Positions 10,440 through 20,941 of a stretch of 64,000 bases of DNA are shown here, one piece after another (position 1 is the stretch's first letter; each line of letters opens with the position of its first letter). Where the stretch lies: assembly GCF_010183535.1 (NCBI RefSeq), contig NC_071328.1, forward strand, positions 15,996,001 to 16,060,000. The letters run 5' to 3'. This DNA is from Caenorhabditis remanei. Lineage: Eukaryota; Nematoda; Chromadorea; Rhabditida; Rhabditidae. The translations under genes and the position numbers were made by a program. The notes under the pieces are model-generated. The model had not been told where the DNA came from. It ran no database searches and saw nothing but the letters and a program-made list of their open reading frames with translations.

Positions 10440-11823
10440 CTCGACTTGTCTGGCGCACCGTCTCCGCGTTTTTTAAAATTCTTACTGCAAAATAAGAGAT
10501 ATATAGCTGCCTCTACCTCTAGGTAAAGGAACTTCTGGTCCTTACGCTTGAAATGTCAGAAAACGTGGAAATCATCACATTGATGTAGTTTGATTTTTTA
10601 AACTGCAGATAATCCCCACATTATTTATTTGCCCACATCCAAATCATCGAGTTTGATTCCAATTTCCGTTTTGAAATTGAATATTCATTCCATTTTCTTT
10701 TCTGAAAAGTTGTTGCCATGTTTCCAATTTCCGGTTGATTTGCATGATTTCAGCATACATAATATTCTCAAAAAATCTGAAATTTTCAATTTCCGATCTG
10801 AAATTCTTCTTGTTTAGTCACTTTTGAGCTCTACACATTCTAAACAACCCCTAAAAACCAAACAACCACATGAGATCATTCTCATTTTCAGTTTTCGTAG
10901 TTTCTAGTATCTCATTTTCAGAGCAAATGAAGTCAAGAAGTCAAGTGAAGCGTATTCTAATCAAACCCCGACATTTCGAAAAATATTCGAAATTCCACGT
11001 AAACAATCAGAATAAGAGAAGACACATCTACATCTAGTGATCTGTTATCTGATATCTGAAGAGAGAAAACGCGGAGAAGGCGCGCCAAGCAGTCAGCTGC
11101 CGTCAGACAGAATTTCCTGAATAAGAGAACCCCAATCAGTCTGTCCCGTAACTTTCCTCCAAAAACGCGCTGGAGGCGCGCCAGACAGCATCAAACTACA
11201 TCAAATTTGTGTTGGCATCCCATGGATTTGAAGATGGTGAGGATGAATAACGCGCCAAAAACACGACAGCCAGAATTTTTGGAGTTGGAGGCTAAACAAG
11301 TTCATGGTTCTACAAGGCAGTCGAGCGCGCTAAAGTCACGCCAGCCTTCCAATTTCCTTCTTTCCTGCTCTCTGTTCAGGCTCGGACGACACAAAAAGAG
11401 AAAATGGAATAAAAAAAGAGAGAGAAAGAAGGGGACATTTCTCATCTATCTGTGAGTGCCTTCCCCCTCTAGAAAAGAATATTGAATAAGGAATTTGTTT
11501 GTGTGTGGATGCTCTCTCAAAGGGAATATTCGATTCGGATGGAATGTTGCATCTTTTTTTTCTTCTTTTCTTTCTAGTCAAACATCTTTTGAATCTGAAT
11601 GTGAGCGAAGACAAAGCAGGGGATCTTCAGATTCAGACTTGACAGATGTTTCACAAAAATATCATGCATCTCATGCTGAAATCATGCATATCAACCGGAA
11701 ATTGGAAAAATGGAAACAACTTTTCCAGGAATGGAATAAAAATTCAATTTCAAAACGGAAATTGGAATCAAACTTGATGATTTTGGGTTTGAAAAAAAAA
11801 AACGGAAATTTGAAAAAATTGTA
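10440..11823. repeat. Foldback 1 (arms about 10630-10830 and 11660-11823)
   Basis: The left arm reads ...CAATTTCCGTTTTGAAATTG... and the right arm its reverse complement, ...CAATTTCAAAACGGAAATTG.... Between the arms are copies of the CTGGCGCACC...GCG short repeat and a duplicate of the 9960-10100 segment. The sequence of both arms recurs in foldback 2. Confidence 0.65.
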
Positions 11824-11824
11824 A

Positions 11825-12147
11825 CAAGGGAACCTTTTTGGGTCACAAGTTTGGAATCGTTCCAAATTGCTACCAGATATTGAGGACAGCTTGAAAAGGC
11901 TTATCCCAAATTTATGTTTTGTGATCGTTAATTGCCGCTGAGAAAAACCGTCTTTATCTCTGGTTTTGCAAGCCATTTTCGGTCTTTTACAGCGTTTAAC
12001 TACAGAAGTGAACCTTTGAGACGGTTTTTCTCAGCGGCAAGTGACGAGCTCAAAACAAACATTTGGGATATGCCTATTCAAGCTGTCCTCAATATCTGGT
12101 AGCAATTTGGAACGATTCCAAACTTGTGACCCAAAAAGGTTCCCTTG
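11825..12147. mobile_element. CAAGGGAACC-terminus MITE
   Basis: Inverted repeats of over 100 bases begin CAAGGGAACCTTTTTGGGTC and end in the complement GGTTCCCTTG. Internally ATTGAGGACAGCTTGAA pairs with TTCAAGCTGTCCTCAAT. It is inserted at the edge of foldback 1 and has no ORF. Confidence 0.8.
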
Positions 12148-12419
12148 TAAATGAAATCTTGTAGAAAATTCGAAGCAATTTTAATAGTTTTTTTTTTGGG
12201 AAAATCGAAAATTTGAAAAATGAATGAAACCTGCCTTACTGTAGTTAAGGTAACTGAAATTTACGGAAACCAATAATTTAAATAGTTCTTGGTTTTTTCT
12301 ATATTCAATTATCTTGCTGTTGACGGGTGACTTTCTGTACCTACCGTAATCCTCAGTTGTTATCAAAGTTATAAAATTCTCAATAACCACAATCCCACAC
12401 ACTTCTTCTTTCTGTTTTC

Positions 12420-15350
12420 GTAATTCTACATAATTTCAGATACATGATATTCTTGAAAAATCTGGAAATTTTCAATTTCCGATCTGAAATTCTCATCTTA
12501 TTCATTTTTGAGCTCTACGCATTCTAAGAGAGCCTAAAAACCAAAAAACCACCCGAAATCATCCCATCTTCTTTCAATTTTCGTAGTTTGTAGTATCTCA
12601 TTTTCAGAGCAGATGATACATGAAGTCAAGTCAAGCGTATTCTAATCAAACCAACCGCCCCCCGAGCATCTTGAAGAATTTTCAAAATTCCATGTAAACA
12701 ATGAGCGACACATCATTCAGTGATCTGTCATTTCATCTGATATCTGGACAGTGAAAGAAACGCGGAGAAGGCGCGCCAGACCGTCAGAAACAACATTCTT
12801 CATTAGGATCCTGTGCATTTCAAGATGGCGATGTTGAGAAACGCGCCAAAGACACGACAGCTAGAATTTTTCACACGTTTCTCAAAGATAGACAAGCGCG
12901 CCAAAGTCACGCCAGTCATTTTGGTTTCAGGTGACCCCATATCTTCAATTTCCACTTTTTTCTCAAGTATCTTTTTTTTTTGATTTTCGAACAGCACAAA
13001 AACAAAAAAAGAGTGTCTTATGTTAAATATGGCATTACAAGATTGTGTTGAGAAACGCGTCCAGAGGTGCGCCAGAGAGGAAGACACATTGACTTTTGAT
13101 ACTGTAGCTATAGTAATTTTCCAATATTTTCATAGTGATGAGATCTTAGGAACTTTCTTCAGATATCAGGAGAAAAACCCAAAAAGGAGAAAAATGCCAG
13201 CTACTATTGAAAACTGCTTGAAAGGGATGTGATGAAACGCGCCGAAAGCGCACCAGAGGAGGTTAAACTGGAAACTTCAATTTCTTATTACTGTAGCTAC
13301 CGTAATTCTCAGTTGTTTTAACAGTGGTAAGATTGAGGAACTTGCTATAAATGTGTACCTACTTGCTTCCAGTCATAATCTATTCCTGCAGAAATTCTTC
13401 TGATTTTCTTCTGATCGCTTCTGATCAGTTTTGATTCCTACCTAGAACACAGTCATAATTCCAAAATTTTTCCATTTTTCTGCAAATTTCTCTTCTGATT
13501 CCTTCTGAAATTGTTCTGACTTTGCTCTGATCACTTCTGATCTCTTCTGATTACTGCGATATCAGAAGAAATATCTCTATGACTCATATTTTTCTGTTTT
13601 TCATTCAAATATAGAAACTGCTCTTTGATAGATTCCGGATTATCTTCATTTATTTATATTTAATTTTCCTGAGTGCCTTTTTCTATGCCCTCTCTACTAA
13701 TCTCCTGAATTTCTTAGAAGAGCATTACTTCCCGATTAGAGAGACTAGAGACTATGAGAAATGTATTTGTGTTTCCAGGAATACATGGCAGGTGAAGTCG
13801 AAAATTTGAGAAACACTTTGCAGAAAAAAAATGATGACAGAGGAAATATAAACAAAAATCTAGGTGTATACATAAAACTGAAATCGGATATCTTTATGAT
13901 ATGAAATATGCAGAAACGTCAATGAAATCAATTTCATAGAAAATAATATTGGTCGAAGAACACAATATGGCAAACGCTACCTATGCAAACACGCTCTAAA
14001 ATTTTAGCTAAAAACACGTGGTCCGCATTACGTGGCGGTGAACATTTAAAACTATTTTCCTGCAGGAATATTCCGAATACGTGAAAATATTACATTTCCA
14101 TGTTTTTTCTCATTAGAGCGTGTTTTCATTTGTAGCGTTTACCATATCGTGGAAGAACAAGGCACATGTGCTATTCACGTGAATTGCACACAACCAGCAC
14201 ACAATTTTCAGGAAGCGATTTGTTTATCAGTTGGGAGCAGGAGAAGGATAGGACAATGGATATATTTATGATATTGATCTTGCAAAAACATTTATTCAGG
14301 GGCAGATGCTTATGTATATAATACTAAAGCACTTCCACATTAACTAACCGATATTTTTATGTGTTGAAGAAAAGAGAAGACAGGAGTGATATTACTCATA
14401 TCGTTTCTGATTTGAAAAGAATCAGAAGTGATCAGAAGTGACAAAGTCAGAAAGAATCAGAAAAAGGGGGGAGAGGGATGAGTAATAAGTTAAATGAATT
14501 TTTCAGAATGAGCTGACATAGAAGCTAGTAGCTATTTTTAGCAAGTTTCTCATATTTTACCAAAATGACTGAAGATTACGGTACATACAGTAATACAAAG
14601 CTACAATAACAAGAAGCCTCCAGTGTGCTTCTTATAACATCCCTTTCAAACAGTTTTCAATAGTATCTGGCGCTCCTCCAGCGCGTTTATTCTTGATCGG
14701 TTGGTAGGTTGTGCAGGATCCATTATTAGGAACTCTTGACTGGGCTTTTTTTTACGCAACCTTTCTTGCAAGGCCCGAAAATTTCCCCGTTCTGGGCGCC
14801 ATACTCGTCACACATATTGTAATGCTGTTTTCAAATGTCTGGCACGCCTTCTACGCGTTTTTTCTCACTCTCCAGATATCAGATGACAGGTCACTAGAAG
14901 ATGTGTCTTCTCTCATTGTTTACGTGGAATTTCGAATATTCTTCGAAATGTCGGGGTTTGATTAGAATACGCTTCACTTGACTTCATGTATCATCTGCTC
15001 TGAAAATGAGATACTAGAAACTACGAAAACTGAAAGAAGATGGGATGATCTCGGCTGGTTTTTTGGTTTTTAGGGGTTTTTAGAATGTGTAGAGCTCAAA
15101 AATGACTAAACAAGGAGAATTTCAGATCGGAAATTGAAAATTTCAGATTTTTCAAGAATATCATGTATCTCATGCTGAAATCATGCAGAACAAACAGGAA
15201 ATTGGAAAAATTGCAACAACTTTTTCAGAAATGTAATAAAAATTCAATTTCAAAACGGAAATTGAAATCAAACTTGATGATTTTGGATTTGAAAAGAAAC
15301 GGAAATTTGAAAATTATAAATTTAATGTTGTCAAAATTTTTGGGGACTTG
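12420..15350. repeat. Foldback 2: giant imperfect palindrome of about 2.9 kb
   Basis: Segments pair in reverse order around a centre near 13.9-14.1 kb. The 12600-12700 segment (AAGCGTATTCTAATCAAACC) pairs with 14955-14980. The 13210-13330 segment (ACTGCTTGAAAGGGATGT) pairs with 14570-14690. The run of TTCTGATCACTTCTGAT at 13390-13560 pairs with 14410-14465, and ATGGCAAACGCTAC at 13966 pairs with GTAGCGTTTACCAT at 14137. The arms carry GCGCGCC-type short repeats. No long ORF is visible. Confidence 0.65.
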
Positions 15351-16519
15351 TATATATGACTCACAGGTCTTTTACTGCTAAAATTGCAAAAAAACTCTTA
15401 CGACTAAAAACAGCTCTCCACTGTGATGTGTTGATTGCTGTGGTCTTTACATATGTACGTGATAATTTCAGCAATATCTTTCAGATAGTTTATAAAAAAT
15501 TTACACATAATCCAAAGTCACTTGATGTGCCGATTTGAATATACGGAAAAAAAGCATAATCCCTATTACAGTAACCCGTATACATGTTTTAATCTGAAAG
15601 TGATATATCTATATGTATGTACATGCCTCTCTCCTAATCTTTATTCTAGATTAAAAATTAAAGAGTATAAGAAAAAAGCACTCAAGAAAATGAAAAATAA
15701 ATAAATATATTGGATAATCCGGTAGGAATGTGTCATCTATAGAGAAGAAGAACTTTGATCGGAAATCTGCATTAAAAAATTGCAAAAAAAGACAAAAATA
15801 GCCTCTAAAAGTGTTTATGACAGGTAAAAATCCAATCCAAATTTCTGGGGGGAAAGTCTGGCGCGCCTCTGACGCCTTTTTCACAGGATTATCGTTTCCA
15901 ACTGACTAATGGGTTTTTCAGGATCTTTCTAGAAATCACTTTGGCTGGCGCATTCACAGAAAGCTTCCAGGACACTCCATGCTTTCTACTGTCGGGCGCA
16001 CCTTCGGCGCGTTTTCTTCAACATTCTCATTTTATAAAGAATCCCGATACTGGTGGGTTTCCGGCGCGTTTTATGAAGATCTGGAAGAAAAACTTTAAAA
16101 AATGGATTGACTGGGGCACCTCCGGCGCGTTTCTTATAACATTCAAAAGTCTCTTCTCATCTTAGACTTTCTCAACGTTTTCAAATCAAATCATTTATTT
16201 TTCTAAAAAAAAATAGGGTATGAGTTATGTAAATAGTATTCTGGAGATCAAGTTGTTGCCCTGCTACCGTAGTTGACCCGATTTTAAGATCTGAAAAATG
16301 AAACATTGCGTTTCTAGTTGAAAAGAGGAAAATTGAAGTTGCACTCCATTTTCGTTAATTTTGGTGGAGCGCCCTTGCAAACTTCTACCGACTTTTATAA
16401 AAAATTAAATTTTTGGGTTGCTGAAATCACGATGATTATGGACCAGTTCTCAAATTTGATGAGCCATAAAAACTAATCGAGATACAGGATTTCAGACAAA
16501 AAGGGCTGATATCATATCA
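15351..16519. other. AT-rich spacer with GCGCC short repeats
   Basis: 15351-15840 is AT-rich with nothing recognisable. 15855-16145 holds four copies of the CTGGCGCGCCTnTGACGCGTTT repeat at intervals of about 60 bases. 16170-16519 is AT-rich. Confidence 0.5.
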
Positions 16520-16790
16520 TTAGAATGCTAGCTGAAATTAAAGAGCAATTTCAGAATTTCCATATTTTCAGCTTTATTTTAAACTACTTTAATCTACATA
16601 TTTTTACTAGAGTCACACAGAAAATACTTACATGTCCTATTATATCGTTGGAAAACGAATTCGAAGGTTGTGCTGCTTTTTTTTCCTCTGAAAAATTAAA
16701 TTGATTTAATTTCAGACATTTAAAAATTGCTCTCACCTTCATAACCGTAATACTTCCGTCATTGTTGACAAATCCTCCACTAGCAGGCAT
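16520..16790 (-). CDS. Possible tiny gene (MPASGGF...)
   Basis: On the minus strand a TTCTACAG acceptor-like site precedes ATG 16788-16790, then 18 coding-looking codons (MPASGGFVNNDGSITVMK) to a GTGAGA donor. A second exon after TTTTTCAG starts AGG followed by A8. It reads well (AAQPSNSFSNDIIGH) only one base out of phase with exon 1. A third exon would add LAF and a stop at 16520. The phase error falls on the A8 run, so it may be an assembly slip. The product is unknown, and this could be a fragment or chance. Confidence 0.3.
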
Positions 16791-18044
16791 TTTTCAATAA
16801 TCTGTAGAATAGATATAATGGTACGAAATTTTGATAATTATCAATTAAAATTATAATGAGTAGAAAGCTGAAATTATGAGAATTCCTAATCTATTTTCAA
16901 ATCTGATCTACAATTGGAACTAACCGAGGTACACTGTTTGAAAGATCATTTACCATGATTTCCAGACAAACCTGGGTTATAATTGGTTTTAAAGCTAGCC
17001 ACAACTTAAAAACAGATTCAGAATCCTCTTGAGCTCCTCTACTTAATATATAACGTGCCCTACAATTTCAGAGTTTGAGATTCTAGACCATGAGACTTTA
17101 TAAAATTTGAAATGAAGGCGTCTATTGGTTTTGATACGATTTGAAAAATAGTTATAAGCACTTACTTCACAAACCAACACACGAAATGTTTTGGTCTGCT
17201 TGATCTCTTCTGAAATAAAATTGTTTTAAATTGAACTATTTGTACGCTTGTAAAATGGATACCAGATCTGTTCTGAGGGTGGAGCCAGAAAATATAGAAA
17301 ATTAAACTAAAAACTAACTTTTTAACATCCAAAACACTCCAAAAATTGCTATGTTTTTCCCCGTGTTTTGTTATCCATTGGGGTGGTGATTGAAACCTCT
17401 GAAATAATGAATAGTTTTGCTATCTAAAAGCGCTCTACCGTAATTTTAATGATGGAATATCTATGTCTAAGTTAGAGCGCGTTTGCAATAACTTGTTTTA
17501 TTAAAAATCTTTTTTCTGTTTCCGCAAATGAGTTTCATCTTACACTAAATCAGAACTTTTTTAGAGCGCATTTGCAAAAACTGATAAAATCTTACCACTT
17601 ATTGACATTGTCAGCTGGATACGTCTGAGAGAAAACTTGATAATTACTTATTTTAATTAACTAATAAACTCACTGAGTAGTTAAAATCTCAACTGACTGA
17701 ATAAGAAAAAATACCAGTCAAAAGTACCAGTAAATACAAGTAAAAATAGAAGTTAGAATTCACAAATAATCAAATTACATTTTCAAAAAATTTGGTGACT
17801 GCCGACCAGATGGCTGTCGAAATATATGTTGTTAATGAATGTCAAAAACCAAGGGAGTTGGGGAAAAAGTGGGCGGAGCCTATTTTTGTTTATAGAATTT
17901 AATATGAATGTTTATATATATATATTTCATTTAGACTGCTGCTGGAAAATTTGTTTTGGTGAAATTCGATTTGTTTATACAATGTTAGGTAGTTGTGCCA
18001 AAAATATCAAATGTCAGGATTTGGAATTGGAAACAAATTAGGTT
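16791..18044. other. AT-rich spacer
   Basis: Short foldback motifs occur (AGCGCTCTACCGTAATTTT / AGAGCGCGTTTGCAATAA near 17430-17490), but no coding exon, RNA gene or large repeat is recognisable. Confidence 0.4.
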
Positions 18045-18360
18045 TGTAGATCTTAAATAGAGCTTCATTTTTGTAGTTGACAACTTTTTGATAGCTCCGC
18101 CCACTTTTGAGATATGCGAAGATGACTGCGGCGCTAGAATCCATGAGCTGGCGCGCCTTCGGCGCAAAAGTGTCGTGACATGTCTGCGACGCTAGAATGG
18201 TTATCTACAACTATCTGGTGTGCCTGCGGCGCGGGGCTTCATTTTTGTAGTTGACAAATTTTTGATAGCTCCGCCGACTTTTGGGATATGCGCCTTTAGA
18301 AAAAAGGGAGGAGAGGATTTGAGCTATCAAAAAGTTGTCAACTACAAAAATGGAGAGCGA
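18045..18360. repeat. GTAGTTGACAACTTTTTGATAG family, paired copies
   Basis: Two direct copies of TTCATTTTTGTAGTTGACA...CTCCGCCCACTTTTG at about 18062 and 18238 and one inverted copy ending CAACTACAAAAATGGAG at 18355 enclose the TGCCTGCGGCGCTAGAAT minisatellite unit. This composite recurs inside the WSN-PTP introns. Confidence 0.7.
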
Positions 18361-18379
18361 TATTTGGGCTACAAAAATA

Positions 18380-18560
18380 TACAAAAATAAAAAACCTGGG
18401 GTCAAAAGGGTTTTTCGGTTTTTCAGGGTTTTTTTTTTTGGGTTTTTGGGGCATTTTTGAGGTTTTTCGAGATTTTCCGAGGTTTTTCGGTTTTTCAGGG
18501 TTTTTGGGGCATTTTTGGGGTTTTTCAAGATTTTCCGCGTTTTTTGAGGTATTTCGGGAT
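18380..18560. repeat. GGTTTTT/CGGTTTTTC low-complexity tract
   Basis: The tract is made of GGGTTTTTCGG, GGTTTTTGGGGCATTTTTG and GAGGTTTTTCGAGATTTTCC units. It is the same family as 8890-9320, in the opposite orientation. Confidence 0.7.
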
Positions 18561-18884
18561 TAAACGATGCACTTTACCGTTTCTCAATATCCGAGTGACG
18601 TCATTTTTGTGCTGCGACACCACGATGGCCGAGTTGACGGATCCTAGGCCAAGACATCTCTTTTCATACCGATTTCGATAATACCAGATGTTCCCTGAGA
18701 CCCAGAGAAAACCGAGAGAGAGAGAGAGAGAGATGAGTATTTGTAAGAGAGACGCAGATGGTTAGAGTCAGTAAAGTGACCTATGCAAAAGACAATCGTT
18801 AGAGTTCATATACATTTCAGTTTTCCTCTTCTTTTTCTCCTTTTCAGTAATTATCCAATTAATTTAAAAAAATAATTTTTGCAG

Positions 18885-20376
18885 GGTAACTGAATCAAGA
18901 CTACCTACTGGATGGTTGGTCGACAATATGTGCCTGATTTTTTTTGAATTGTGAGTTTTATCGATTTTTTTTGAATCAACTTTCATTATTTCTTTTTCAG
19001 CTCGATTTTTGTTGGTTTTTTTCACGCCGTTGGATTAATTTTTTGCTGAAATGGCTGAAATCGGTACAGGGAGAAGCAGGAGATGTTTGCTGAATAGGTT
19101 AGAGAGTGAAATGATGTTTTACTAATGTAATTCTTTTTTAAATGAAGCTGAAAAGAAGAAGAAGATGATTGGCTGTATTGCAATTCAAAATTTGCATAAA
19201 CTCCAGAAAGCGAGGACACCGTTCGAAGTTGGAGTTGAACGTTTTGCATTGGTAAATACTTTTTTTTAATTGTGAAGAGTGTTCTGCTTGTTTCAGGCTT
19301 TACATCAAATAAACAGCTATGCACCATATGCAAAATAGACATCCGGATCCATTTGGAGAACATTCTAAAAGTAAGGAAGTGGTAAAAACGTTTGACCCAC
19401 TTCCGGTATGATGAGGCGACCAAAAAACAAGAATACCGTATTCAATAGCACTGGGAGGTACGATTTTACGATTTTTCTTCAAAAAATGTTGAATAAAAAG
19501 CAACCTTTTGTTTTACAGACAATCATGTATGACAGAAGCAAAAAAAAAGAAGAAGCCTTCCGCCCTGGATGCGATCCGTTTAGCTTGGTAAGTTGTTAAC
19601 TAACAGGAATGACCCTGAGTGAAACGCGAGAGTCTCTAGATGGGCCTTACCGAGACTTGAACAACACTATATGTTTTAGTGCTAGTTTCCAGCGAATAAC
19701 AAACATTTTTCATTTTTTTCAAAATTTTTTGATTGGGACACTTTGAGACACTGCAACTTTCTTCAATTTGAAGGTTTTCATAAAATTCAAAGTGTTATGA
19801 AAAGGTGAAGATGTAGGCTACAAAAAAGCTAATTTTAGGTTTTTATCAAAACTGAAACCTTAAAAGATACAAATCAAAATGTGAAAATTGGCAGTACTCA
19901 TGAAATCAGAAAGTGGTCATTTAAAAAAAAAGTCGTGGGGGGCCATGTCTATCCGATTTCCCATGTTGAGTGAGGTACACATACATATTCAAATATGCTC
20001 CAATTAGCGTTTTTGTAGCCCACATCTTCACCTTTTTATCACACTTTGAATTTTATGAAAACTTTCAAATTGAACAAAGTTACGATGTCTCAAAGTGTCC
20101 CAATCAAAAAAAAAATTGAAAAAAAAAGAAAAATGTTTGTCATTCGCTGGAAACGAGTTTGTTGTCACTAAAACATATAGTGTTCTTCTAGTCTCGGTAA
20201 GGCCCATCTAGAGAATCTCACGTTTCACTCAGGGTCATTCCCTTGTAAATACTCTTGAAGTTTGAGTCAATGAGTCTTTTGTAGCCCCACTACCAGATAT
20301 GAGACGCCTGGACCCATTCGGTGATTTGTTGAGAGATGGCGAAACCGACTCGGATGGAAGCTCCACCACTCCATGA
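18885..20376 (+). CDS. Gene B: unresolved small gene behind the shared 5' module
   Basis: Exon 18885-18950 (GGTAACTGAATCAAGACTACC...) and exon start 19001 (CTCGATTTTTG) are almost identical to those of gene C. They are preceded by a (GA)n run and the GACGCAGATGGTTAGAG block also found before gene D. Coding-like pieces follow: an ATG at 19165 with IGCIAIQNLHKLQKARTPFE up to 19251, an exon from 19297, an exon 19519-19589 (TIMYDRSKKKEEAFRPGCDPFSL), and a C-terminal exon ending at TGA 20374-20376 (MRRLDPFGDLLRDGETDSDG). Phases do not all agree (the second exon stops after 13 codons in phase 0), so the model is incomplete or the gene is decaying. Its last intron holds a 640-base MITE. Function unknown. 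Confidence 0.35.
19605..20243. mobile_element. GGAATGACCCTGAGTG foldback MITE
   Basis: The left end GGAATGACCCTGAGTGAAACG pairs with the right end CGTTTCACTCAGGGTCATTCC, and the arms remain complementary for about 250 bases (ACACTATATGTTTTAGTG, GATTGGGACACTTTGAGACA). It sits in the putative last intron of gene B. No ORF. Confidence 0.85.
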
Positions 20377-20941
20377 AACCAGTCCCTACCTTCAACATCA
20401 CCAACTGGGAATATCATGAATTGTATTTAATAAATCTATAACTTTCAAGATTATATTAATTGTAATAAATTTATATTATTATTATTATTCACTTGTTCAT
20501 GTTATTTTCCGCTTCGACTATTCAGTGAGCTAATTAGTTGATAAATACAGGTAATTATTAAGTTTTCTTTTAGTTAGCGGTATTCATTCGTTTTTATTTT
20601 TTCAACATTTCGCAGAAATACACTCGTAGTCCCTCCACTCAAAACAGAATAGAATAAGCATGTATGTCGGGCGGCCCGTGAGTTGCTTACACCCCGTAAT
20701 TTATTATTCTCACTCAAAAGGTAGAACCCGGGAAAAAAGAAAAAGAGACAGGAGAGAGAGACAGCTCTGTGACACTAATTATATGTTCTCTCATTTCATT
20801 TTTGGATCTGGTTAGAGCCAGTAAGGTAACCCATGGAAACGGCATCGTTATATTTTATTTTCACCTATTCTTTTTAGTTTTCAGCTTTTTTCTTTTCATT
20901 TTCAGTAATTATTGAATTAATTATGAAATTAATTTTTTCAG

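Noticed and set aside
19022..19503. Minus-strand open frames of 133 and 67 codons
   Set aside because: They lie opposite the coding-like exons of gene B, start without context and have no recognisable domain.
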